DNA of 52,313 bases, taken from an uncultured bacterium. Lineage in GTDB: Bacteria; Actinomycetota; Coriobacteriia; Coriobacteriales; Coriobacteriaceae. The DNA lies in NCBI GenBank assembly GCA_905214425.1, contig CAJMLY010000014.1, forward strand, positions 1-52,313, read 5' to 3'. Below, in pieces: positions 16,985-26,024 of the stretch. How positions within the stretch are numbered: the stretch's first letter is position 1; each line of letters opens with the position of its first letter. Position numbers and translations under genes: made by a program. The notes beneath the pieces are model-generated. The model ran no database searches. It saw only the letters and a list, made by a program, of their open reading frames with translations, and was not told where the DNA came from.

Positions 16985-17237
16985 GTATGGGGTCCCGGTC
17001 TCCACAATTTCCGTCAAGCTTTTGGTTAGATTTTGGTCAGCTGGCGTAAGGGTGGAAGGCCAAAAGATTGCTGGCGAAAAAAGCTCAGAGAAAGTGCTGG
17101 TAGGGGAGTTGTTGAGCTTTTCGACAGCTTTTGAGCAAAAGAAACTTTGTGGCTATTGCCGGCGATTGCGTTGTCGCGGTCATGGCGGTGCGGGATGCTG
17201 GTCGTAAGCGTCGAATGCTCCGACTTTGGAGGCCAAC

Positions 17238-17672
17238 ATGGACCTGTTTCTTGAGACTCCGCAGCAACAAGCTGAGCGCATGCTGCGTCAGCAGCAACGA
17301 CTCATGGAGATGCAAATGCAAGGGGCGGCAGCCCAGCCCTTTGCGCAAAATGTCGTGCCCGCTGCTGTACCTGCAGCTGTGCCCGGGTGCGAATCGGCAC
17401 CAGAGGCCTATTCCGTACAGCAAGATTCATATGCGCAGGAGCTCGCGTTCGACAAGCGTCGTGCGCGTCGTCGCCGTGTGGGCCAGCGCTTGCGCACATT
17501 GGCGATGATCGTGCTCATCCCGTTAGGGCTTGCGGCCATCTTTCTGGCGTCGTATGCGCTCACCTGCATCCTCAACGGTGCTTCGCCCGGCGAAGTGCTC
17601 CAACATCTGTCGGCCCTCGGCCAGCGCCTAGGCGATGTCGTAACAACCATCTGCGCCGGCTGGGAGAGTTAG
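17238..17672 (+). CDS. Small hypothetical single-pass membrane protein
   Basis: A 144-residue protein of unknown function. The first 40 residues are Gln/Met-rich (ETPQQQAERMLRQQQ), possibly helical or coiled coil. A basic stretch (DKRRARRRRVGQRLR) precedes one transmembrane segment at about 92-115, and a short C-terminal tail follows. The arrangement suggests an N-in, C-out membrane protein. The ATG at 17238 has the site TTTGGAGG; a TTG four codons upstream overlaps that site and is unlikely. No homologous family comes to mind. Confidence 0.6.
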   Translation: MDLFLETPQQQAERMLRQQQRLMEMQMQGAAAQPFAQNVVPAAVPAAVPGCESAPEAYSVQQDSYAQELAFDKRRARRRRVGQRLRTLAMIVLIPLGLAAIFLASYALTCILNGASPGEVLQHLSALGQRLGDVVTTICAGWES

Positions 17673-17762
17673 CGTTTGTCGCATCAGGACTTCGAGGGTG
17701 TAGGGATTGTCGCCACGAGTAGAATCCTTTCATCCTGTGGGTCCCGTCATGCGACTGAATAG

Positions 17763-17783
17763 TATTATTGAAGATGAATAATA
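17763..17783. promoter_or_regulatory. AT-rich inverted repeat before the nucleotidyltransferase gene
   Basis: TATTATT (17763-17769) and AATAATA (17777-17783) form a perfect dyad ending 12 bases before the start codon. In toxin-antitoxin operons such dyads are often bound by the antitoxin; here the second gene encodes the candidate DNA-binding partner. Confidence 0.45.
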
Positions 17784-17795
17784 ATAGGATTTGCT

Positions 17796-18326
17796 ATGTA
17801 TAAGCAGGATTTAGAGCAGACTCTTTTGGGCATTGACGAAGAGGCGGAGCTGGAAATAGGTCCAAGAGACGATAGGCCGAGCGTTGTATTGGTGGGAGGA
17901 AGCGCCTTCATGCTAAACGATGTGACGAATCGGTCGGTTACACATGACATTGATGTGTTTGAGGCAGACAGGTGCCTCCGCGAGATCATAGCTCGATACC
18001 CCGAGGTGAACGGTATGGCGGTGGCATATTGCAACCAGATGCCATTCAATTACGAAGATCGTTTGATTCCGTTAGATATTGGGGCGCGTTTTATCAGGTA
18101 CTTTACGCCATCCTTGGAGGACCTGGCGGTAATGAAGCTCTATGCCTATCGACCGAACGACATCGTCGATCTTCATAGTCAGGCATTCGTCGACCGACTT
18201 AATTGGGGGTTGCTCGAACGGCTTATATTCGACGAGGGAGAGGCGCTGGCGTCGTCGCCTTCGGAGCGGAGTTATCAAGAGACGGTCTGCGCATACAGGC
18301 AATACAAAAAGGAGGTGCTCGGTTGA
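17796..18326 (+). CDS. DUF6036/AbiEii-like nucleotidyltransferase (candidate toxin)
   Basis: A 176-residue protein with a minimal nucleotidyltransferase core: LVGGSAFMLND gives the GGS motif and VTHDIDVFEA the DxD metal motif, followed by LPSLEDLAVMKLYAYRPNDIVDL-like residues near 105-130, a region that in this superfamily carries the third acidic and basic residues. Related enzymes (AbiEii, MenT, DUF6036) add nucleotides to tRNA or other acceptors and often act as toxins. Codon use is unlike the neighbours: ATA, AGA and AGG are frequent and the gene is AT-richer, which suggests transfer. Its stop overlaps the TTG start of the next gene. Confidence 0.72.
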   Translation: MYKQDLEQTLLGIDEEAELEIGPRDDRPSVVLVGGSAFMLNDVTNRSVTHDIDVFEADRCLREIIARYPEVNGMAVAYCNQMPFNYEDRLIPLDIGARFIRYFTPSLEDLAVMKLYAYRPNDIVDLHSQAFVDRLNWGLLERLIFDEGEALASSPSERSYQETVCAYRQYKKEVLG

Positions 18327-18886
18327 ATCTGACCTTTGAGGGATTCTTAAAAGGCTATTGCCGAGAGCTAACCGGACAGCAGTCACTGAGTTTTAGAAAA
18401 CTGGTTGAGCAGGCGATGACGGTTGCGCCGCGCGTGGCGGAGCCTCTGTTTTTGCTCGCTTTGGCGCAGGGCAAAGCAGAATACGTTCTGGATTTATCCG
18501 AGGGCTCGTGGATGGAAGAGGGTTACCGAGGCGTTTTGTCCTTGTACGGCCAAACGGGTAGCCTGGTATCTCTATGCGCCGAAGACAAACTCCCTAACCG
18601 TTATGCCAACGTTTGGCGCGCGTATAGAGCGGCGAAGGAAAAGCCGGCGGCCGACAGAAGGGTGAACGCCCTGATGAGAAAGAAAACGCTGGAAGCATTG
18701 GAGGAATCGGGTGTAACGCGCTATGGGCTCTGCCGTGCTCTGCACCTGAATAAAGGAAACGTATACGCATACTTGGCCGGCGATGACTCAAAGGTGAGCA
18801 GGGAGACGGCACGCCGCATTATGGAATATGCGGAGGAGAGGGGCACCCAAGAAGGGGCCGGGCGCCCGGTGCGTGTGGCGGGGTAA
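18323..18886 (+). CDS. HTH DNA-binding partner of the nucleotidyltransferase (candidate antitoxin)
   Basis: A 187-residue protein. The start is a TTG that overlaps the upstream stop (TTGA), with AAAGGAGG eight bases before it, so translation is coupled. The first 110 residues are helical with no motif I know. Residues about 125-175 read as a helix-turn-helix: LEALEESGVTRYGLCRALHLNKGNVYAYLAG resembles XRE/phage repressor HTHs. It could bind the AT-rich dyad before the operon and neutralise the nucleotidyltransferase, as AbiEi does for AbiEii, though it shares no visible AbiEi motif. It has the same odd codon use as its partner. Confidence 0.65.
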   Translation: MNLTFEGFLKGYCRELTGQQSLSFRKLVEQAMTVAPRVAEPLFLLALAQGKAEYVLDLSEGSWMEEGYRGVLSLYGQTGSLVSLCAEDKLPNRYANVWRAYRAAKEKPAADRRVNALMRKKTLEALEESGVTRYGLCRALHLNKGNVYAYLAGDDSKVSRETARRIMEYAEERGTQEGAGRPVRVAG

Positions 18887-18937
18887 GATTGATCGCGGTT
18901 TTGATTGATGATCGATTGGGTTTGTTGGGCGGAGACT

Positions 18938-20293
18938 ATGTCTGCTATTGATATCGTGCTTGTTGTGATCGCCTTGGTGGCGGTGGGGGTTGCTGTGGCT
19001 TGTGCCCTGCAACTCAAGGGCCTTCGCACCGAGCTGCGGGAGCGCGGCGATAGCGGGGCAGAGATGCTGGCTACGCTCGAGCAGGCCAACAACGCGCTCG
19101 GCACCCTGAACGTCGCGTTGGCAGAAACCCGCCGCACGGCAAATGCCATCGCGCAACAGCAGACGACCGATGCGGCCGTAGAGCAGCAGCGCTACCTGAC
19201 TATCGCGCGTGAGTTCTCACAGGCTGGCGACCGTATGGACGACCTGCGCCGCGAGACGGCCCAACAACTCGGTGCCAACCGCGAGGGCATCGAGCGCCGC
19301 CTGGACAAAGTGCGCGAGACGGTCGATGCCCAGCTGGGCGCCATCCGCAAGGACAACAACGTGCAGCTCGATCAGATGCGCGCGACGGTGGACGAGAAAC
19401 TCTCCCGTACGCTCAACGATCGCCTGTCTGCATCGTTTAAGCAGGTGAGCGACCAGCTCGAGGCCGTGTACAAGGGCCTGGGCGACATGCAGTCTATCGC
19501 CACCGGCGTGGGCGACCTTAAGCGCGTGCTGGGCAATGTAAAAGCGCGCGGCATTTTGGGCGAGGTGCAGCTGGGCGCGATCCTGGCGGACATCCTTACG
19601 CCCGACCAGTATCTGGAAAATGTCGCCACCAAGCCCGGCGCCTCGGAGCGCGTTGAATTTGCCGTCAAGCTACCGGTGGACGAGGGCGACCCCGTGCTGC
19701 TGCCGATTGACTCTAAGTTTCCGGGCGACGCGTACGAGCACTTGCTCGACGCGCAGGAGTCGGGCGATGCGGAGACCGTGGCGGCTGCGCGCAAGACGCT
19801 CGATATGATGGTGAAGCGCGAGGCAAAGGACATCTGCGAAAAGTACCTGAGTGTGCCGGCAACGACCAACTTTGGCATTATGTTCGTTCCGTTTGAGGGA
19901 CTGTACGCCGAGGTCGTCAGCCGCCCCGGGCTTATCGAGACCCTGGGCCGCGACTATCACGTCAACGTTGCCGGTCCCAGCACCATGGCGGCCATCCTCA
20001 ACAGTCTGCAGATGAGCTATCAGACGTTTAAGTTGCAAAAACGCACCGACGATGTACTGCGCGTGCTCTCCGCCGTCAAGGCCGAGCTGCCGCGCTATCA
20101 AAAGGCGCTGCGCCGCGCCCAGCAGCAGATCGAGACCGCGGGCAAAACGGTCGAGGGCATCATCACCACGCGCACCAACGTCATGGAGCGCAAGCTCAAG
20201 GACATCGACGCCCTGGAAGATGCCGAGGAGGCCGACGAGATTTTGGGGCTCACATCCGCGGAGCTGCTCGCAGGCCAAAAAGACGAGGACTAG
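18938..20293 (+). CDS. rmuC: DNA recombination protein RmuC
   Basis: A 451-residue protein. An N-terminal transmembrane helix (about 3-24) is followed by a long coiled coil (about 25-190, rich in Glu, Arg and Gln). The conserved RmuC core starts at KRVLGNVKARGILGEVQLGAIL and includes PIDSKFPGDAYE. RmuC limits rearrangements at inverted repeats, as known from E. coli, probably as a nuclease-fold protein. That is of interest in a genome with this many inverted repeats. I start at the ATG at 18938 (GGCGGAG site); an ATG at 18908 is possible. Confidence 0.9.
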   Translation: MSAIDIVLVVIALVAVGVAVACALQLKGLRTELRERGDSGAEMLATLEQANNALGTLNVALAETRRTANAIAQQQTTDAAVEQQRYLTIAREFSQAGDRMDDLRRETAQQLGANREGIERRLDKVRETVDAQLGAIRKDNNVQLDQMRATVDEKLSRTLNDRLSASFKQVSDQLEAVYKGLGDMQSIATGVGDLKRVLGNVKARGILGEVQLGAILADILTPDQYLENVATKPGASERVEFAVKLPVDEGDPVLLPIDSKFPGDAYEHLLDAQESGDAETVAAARKTLDMMVKREAKDICEKYLSVPATTNFGIMFVPFEGLYAEVVSRPGLIETLGRDYHVNVAGPSTMAAILNSLQMSYQTFKLQKRTDDVLRVLSAVKAELPRYQKALRRAQQQIETAGKTVEGIITTRTNVMERKLKDIDALEDAEEADEILGLTSAELLAGQKDED

Positions 20294-20416
20294 CTGCATC
20301 TGACGGCGGGGCGCCTGCACAAGCACGGCGCGGGCGCTTTTCGCATCGTGCTTGCCTGGAGTGTGCTCCAATGTGCAACAATGGCGTTTCGCCCTATCAG
20401 ACGCGAAAGGAAGCCC

Positions 20417-22219
<1,803 letters not shown>

Positions 22220-22282
22220 AGACCCCATACGTGGGACAATCGTGCCCATAGGTTTGTTATGCCGCTGAAGCGAGGAGTCGTT

Positions 22283-22948
22283 ATGCCACGCGAGACCAAT
22301 GCCGCCAAACGCGAGCGCGCCGTTGAGGTGTGCGAGCGCCTCAACCGTCGCTATGGCCCGGTCGAGTGCTTTTTGGACCACGAGAATCCCTTTAGGCTGC
22401 TCATTGCGGTACTGCTCTCGGCTCAGACGACCGACGCGCAGGTCAACAAGGTGACGCCCCAACTGTTTGCCCAGTGGCCAACGCCCGAGGCCATGGCCGG
22501 GGCAAGTGTGACCGACGTGGCGGACACCATTAAGTCACTCGGCTTTTATAAGAGTAAGGCCAAGCATGCCGTGGAGGCCGCGCAGATGATCGTCGCCGAT
22601 TACGGCAGCGAGGTGCCGGCAGACATGAAGGAACTCGTCAAGCTGCCGGGCGTGGGGCGCAAAACAGCGAACATCGTGCTCAACGTGGGGTACGGCATCG
22701 TGGAAGGCATCGCGGTGGATACGCACGTCAACCGCATCGCGCACCGCCTGATGCTGAGTCCCAAGACGCATGCCAAAGAGCCGCTCAAGACCGAGCAAGA
22801 TCTGCTCAAGATTTTGCCGCACGAGTATTGGGAGTCGGTCAACCACCAGTGGATTACCTTTGGCCGCGAGATCTGCGACGCCCGCAAACCTAAGTGCGAC
22901 GAGTGCCCACTGGCAGACCTTTGCCCCAGCGTGCGCGTGACGGGGTAG
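22283..22948 (+). CDS. nth: Endonuclease III
   Basis: A 221-residue base-excision repair enzyme of normal length. The helix-hairpin-helix LPGVGRKTANIVL carries the catalytic Lys127; Asp146 is in VDTHVNRIAHR. The C-terminal Fe-S loop is complete (CDARKPKCDECPLADLC). It removes oxidised pyrimidines and cuts the abasic site by beta-elimination. I start at the ATG at 22283 with GAGGAG upstream rather than the ATG at 22259. Contrast with the MutY-like gene at 14331, which has lost the same cluster. Confidence 0.95.
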   Translation: MPRETNAAKRERAVEVCERLNRRYGPVECFLDHENPFRLLIAVLLSAQTTDAQVNKVTPQLFAQWPTPEAMAGASVTDVADTIKSLGFYKSKAKHAVEAAQMIVADYGSEVPADMKELVKLPGVGRKTANIVLNVGYGIVEGIAVDTHVNRIAHRLMLSPKTHAKEPLKTEQDLLKILPHEYWESVNHQWITFGREICDARKPKCDECPLADLCPSVRVTG

Positions 22949-22988
22949 GGCCCGGCACGTTTTGCCGGCGTCCGAAGGCTTTGGCCAA

Positions 22989-23000
22989 TGTTGCGCAACA
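22989..23000. promoter_or_regulatory. Second copy of the palindrome TGTTGCGCAACA
   Basis: Identical to 13619-13630 and also followed by C. It lies 67 bases before the zinc-ribbon gene. A shared operator is possible. Confidence 0.4.
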
Positions 23001-23066
23001 CATTTGGGTCGCGAGGGCTCAATATGATGACGGCAGATGCCGTTTGTCGTAAGGGGATGCCCGAAT

Positions 23067-24125
23067 ATGTTTTGCACCAAGTGTGGCTCCGAGATGCCCG
23101 ACGGAACCGATTTTTGCACGAACTGCGGGGCGCGCATGGGCGCTGCCTCTCCGGCGGCCGCGCCTGCTGAGCCCGCATCGATGCCGGCGGCAGGGATGCC
23201 TCCCGTGCAGGGTGCCGTACAAAAGAAATCGCATAAGCGCGCGGTGATTGTCGGCATGTGCGTGGCGGGCGTGCTCGTTGCCGGCGGTGCCGCGCTGGCA
23301 CTGACCGGCGTGCTGGGTCCGCTTGGGCAGGGCAACTCATCGCAGATTACGGTACTGGGGTCCGACGAGGGTTCAGCCGAACACAAGGACAAGGGAAGCG
23401 CCAAGGAGAAGCCTGCCGCCGACGAGGATGAGGCGGAAGAGCCCGCGCAGACGGGCAGCAGCGTAAAGGTCGACCTCAATGACCAGGCAACCTATGCCGC
23501 CGCGAACCTGTTCCTGTCGAACTTTACGGAGGAGCACTTCGATCGGGACTGGTATCAGACGGGCGGCTTCGATTCGACTGACGGACTTTCTGATGACGAG
23601 AAATACAAGCTGGTTAAGTTCATCTGGTGCCATTTTATTGACAACGCGCCGTATCGAATCGAGAAAGGCGACTATGACAACGGTAATAGCCAGCGTGTGG
23701 CGACTGAAGTGATCAATAGGGAACTCAATCGCTTGACGGGTCTGACGCTTTCCGATGCCGATATGACTTATGACAGAACGCCGGAGGGGCAGGCGATTCC
23801 TGATTCGGCCGAAGCGCATGGTGGGTATTTGTATCTGAAACAGGAATATGGCCAGGGAAATTACAACCCACCGTGTGCCATCGTTACGGGCGCGACTGAC
23901 CTTGGCGACAACATCTACGAGCTCACCTATGAGGTCTACAGTGCTGGCGGCATGTTACTTCCTTCCGACATCCCCGAGGGCACCTACGGCCTACCAAAGG
24001 ACCAGTTCATCGCCGCAATTCAAGCGGACGCATCCAGGGGCCGTACCGAGACTTGCACGGTCCGCGTCGCGCAGGGTGACGGCACCCCGACCTTCATGCT
24101 GCTTAAAATGGGCGTCTACGACTAG
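23067..24125 (+). CDS. Zinc-ribbon membrane protein of unknown function
   Basis: A 352-residue protein. The N-terminal zinc ribbon has Cys3, Cys6, Cys17 and Cys20. A Pro/Ala-rich linker leads to one transmembrane helix at about 68-88, then an acidic linker rich in Asp, Glu and Lys (about 105-140). The C-terminal 200 residues form an extracellular domain I cannot name. Such zinc-ribbon plus single-helix proteins are common in Actinobacteria and usually uncharacterised. The ATG at 23067 has an AAGGGGA site; an ATG ten codons upstream would put residues before the ribbon and is less likely. Confidence 0.75.
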   Translation: MFCTKCGSEMPDGTDFCTNCGARMGAASPAAAPAEPASMPAAGMPPVQGAVQKKSHKRAVIVGMCVAGVLVAGGAALALTGVLGPLGQGNSSQITVLGSDEGSAEHKDKGSAKEKPAADEDEAEEPAQTGSSVKVDLNDQATYAAANLFLSNFTEEHFDRDWYQTGGFDSTDGLSDDEKYKLVKFIWCHFIDNAPYRIEKGDYDNGNSQRVATEVINRELNRLTGLTLSDADMTYDRTPEGQAIPDSAEAHGGYLYLKQEYGQGNYNPPCAIVTGATDLGDNIYELTYEVYSAGGMLLPSDIPEGTYGLPKDQFIAAIQADASRGRTETCTVRVAQGDGTPTFMLLKMGVYD

Positions 24126-24151
24126 ACTCGGCGTATAGCTCACTCTGATAG

Positions 24152-24181
24152 CGCCAGGCGGCTTGCCCGTCTGGCGTTTTT
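24152..24181 (+). terminator. Intrinsic terminator after the zinc-ribbon gene
   Basis: CGCCAG (24152-24157) pairs with CTGGCG (24171-24176), with inner G/C pairs, then TTTTT. The 3' half belongs to the 45-base direct repeat that recurs at 25883. Confidence 0.8.
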
Positions 24182-24214
24182 GTTGCGGGGCTGGGCATGC
24201 GCTTGAGCAGGAGT
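24170..24214. repeat. Direct repeat flanking the ATP-grasp gene, left copy
   Basis: 45 bases, identical to 25883-25927 at 42 positions. It begins in the right arm of the terminator of the zinc-ribbon gene. Confidence 0.85.
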
Positions 24215-24335
24215 ATATGTCGCCTCCTGCCGCCTCATGCAAAAATGTGTTGCTAATTTAGAAGCCTATTCAAGCGCGCCGAAGTCGCGGCGTGCTGGCG
24301 TAGCATGAGCAAAAAATCAAGCAATGGAGGACAAC

Positions 24336-25802
24336 GTGGCAACATTGAAGACGCGAGAGCTTGAAGATTACTTTGAGCGCATCGTGCGCACACGCGAAGG
24401 TGACATACCTGGTCGTCGCAAAGGCGACGAATACTTGTCTCAAACCCATGCGCTCTACCATGGCGACCCTGCGCCCTGGGCTCTGACGCCAAAGATATTC
24501 GACAAGGATATGACGGCGATTCTTAAGGAGGCCGCCGAGCGCATGTACGGCATTATGGACAAGGTGACGCGGGCGTTTTGTTCCGATGCCTCCGTGCGCG
24601 CGTGGTTTCGCATGGATCAGGCTTTTGCTGACCTGTGCGCTATGGATGCCGGCTATGATTGCCAGATTCCCCTTGCGCGTGTTGATATCTTTCTTGACGA
24701 GGACACCGGTTCGTATACGTTTTGCGAGCTCAATACCGACGGCAGCGCCGGAATGGTGGTGACCGATGCGGTCTGTCAGGCGGTGCGAATGACGCCTTCC
24801 TTTGAGGAGTTTGCATCCGACCACCCAGGCTTTCGGCAGTACGATTTGTGCGGTAGCTGGATAGATGCATTGTTTGAGACCTATGCAGAGTGGGAGCTGG
24901 CCCATCCTCGCCGCGCCGAAGATAGTGCACGATCGGACGACGGGGCCCGCGTTGACGAGGGGCTCTATGCACCGCAATCAAAGATATATCCCGCTTCGGT
25001 GGCAATCATCGACTATTCGGAAAGCATCGACTTGGAAGATGCGGCTCATTTTGTCGACCTTATGAGGCGGCGGGGTGTAGTCGCACGCTTTGCGGATGTG
25101 CGCGACCTGCGGATCGGCAAAGACGAGAGCGGTGCTAGGCGGCTGTGCGATGCCGTCGGTCCTATTGATTGCGTCTGGCGGCGCGCGGTGACCGGCGAGT
25201 TGTGGGATAAGCCGTGCGACGGACGCTCGGCTTTAATTGAGGCTGCTCAAGAAGGGCTCGCATGCATCGTCGGTGGTTTTAGAACGTGGCCGTGTGCGAC
25301 TAAGACCGTATTTGCATTTCTGTGGTCTCGGGCCGGTCAGTCCTTGTTGAGCCCGGAGGAGCAATCGTTTGTACGGGAGCATGTGCCCTATACCGAGATT
25401 TTGGACGAAAGCACCCAGTTGTCGAGATTTGCCGAAAAGGACCGATGGATCGTCAAGCCGTGCGGCGGCTACAACGCGGTTGGCGTTGTCGCTGGTTTGG
25501 ACGTCATGGAACAGGAATGGTCCCAGGTGCTTGCTCGCGCTGCGGCAGCTGGGGCGATTGTACAGGAGTATGCTCAGCAGTATCAGACTCCCTGTTTGCG
25601 CGGAACGCTTGTCGATGGGCCGCATCGAGGAGAGGCGCCCAAAGGACTTGTGGATGATCTTGGTTTTGCGCCCGCTTCTAATATGGAAGGCCTGTACCTG
25701 TATCGCGGCCGTTTTGCGGGCGTGTACACACGCGTCGGCTTTGCCAACACCATAGGTGAGTGGACGAGCCGTTTGAACGTTGCGAGCTTTTTTGAGGAAT
25801 AG
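24336..25802 (+). CDS. Glutathionylspermidine synthase-like ATP-grasp protein
   Basis: A 488-residue protein of the circularly permuted ATP-grasp group related to the synthetase domain of glutathionylspermidine synthase. Visible signatures are FCELNTDGSAGM, which is typical of the pre-ATP-grasp and metal region, and WIVKPCGGYNAVGVVAG for ATP binding. It probably forms an amide bond with ATP; the substrates are unknown, and many bacterial members do not make glutathionylspermidine. The start is GTG at 24336 with GGAGG five bases before it. The ATG at 24324 overlaps that site. The gene sits alone between two 45-base direct repeats, which hints at insertion. Confidence 0.75.
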   Translation: MATLKTRELEDYFERIVRTREGDIPGRRKGDEYLSQTHALYHGDPAPWALTPKIFDKDMTAILKEAAERMYGIMDKVTRAFCSDASVRAWFRMDQAFADLCAMDAGYDCQIPLARVDIFLDEDTGSYTFCELNTDGSAGMVVTDAVCQAVRMTPSFEEFASDHPGFRQYDLCGSWIDALFETYAEWELAHPRRAEDSARSDDGARVDEGLYAPQSKIYPASVAIIDYSESIDLEDAAHFVDLMRRRGVVARFADVRDLRIGKDESGARRLCDAVGPIDCVWRRAVTGELWDKPCDGRSALIEAAQEGLACIVGGFRTWPCATKTVFAFLWSRAGQSLLSPEEQSFVREHVPYTEILDESTQLSRFAEKDRWIVKPCGGYNAVGVVAGLDVMEQEWSQVLARAAAAGAIVQEYAQQYQTPCLRGTLVDGPHRGEAPKGLVDDLGFAPASNMEGLYLYRGRFAGVYTRVGFANTIGEWTSRLNVASFFEE

Positions 25803-25882
25803 CCGTTTCTTGGGGAGCCTTCCGTGGTTGCGGCGTTCGACGTGACGGGGAGATTTTGGCGAAGCCGGCGAGTCCGGTTCTA

Positions 25883-25927
25883 TCTGGCGTTTTTGTTGCG
25901 GGGCTGGGCGTACGCTTGAGCTGGAGT
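25883..25927. repeat. Direct repeat flanking the ATP-grasp gene, right copy
   Basis: 42 of 45 bases match 24170-24214. Here the complementary left arm of the terminator is missing, so only half the hairpin was copied. Confidence 0.85.
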
Positions 25928-25971
25928 CCTCTCCATGCGCTACCATGACAGGCAACGAATTTGACGAACGA

Positions 25972-25999
25972 CCCGCCGAGCTTGCCTCGGCGGGCTTTT
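25972..25999 (+). terminator. Terminator-like hairpin in the mfd leader
   Basis: CCCGCCGAG (25972-25980) pairs with CTCGGCGGG (25986-25994), loop CTTGC, followed by CTTTT. A possible -10 (TACCAT at 25941-25946) lies upstream, so it could attenuate mfd; alternatively it ends transcription from the ATP-grasp gene. Confidence 0.6.
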
Positions 26000-26024
26000 G
26001 GCGTTGCAATGCCGGAGGAACAGC

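Noticed and set aside
16983..17207. Possible 74-codon gene after repeat copy B
   Set aside because: Starts in the terminator of the repeat and has no domain or ribosome site.
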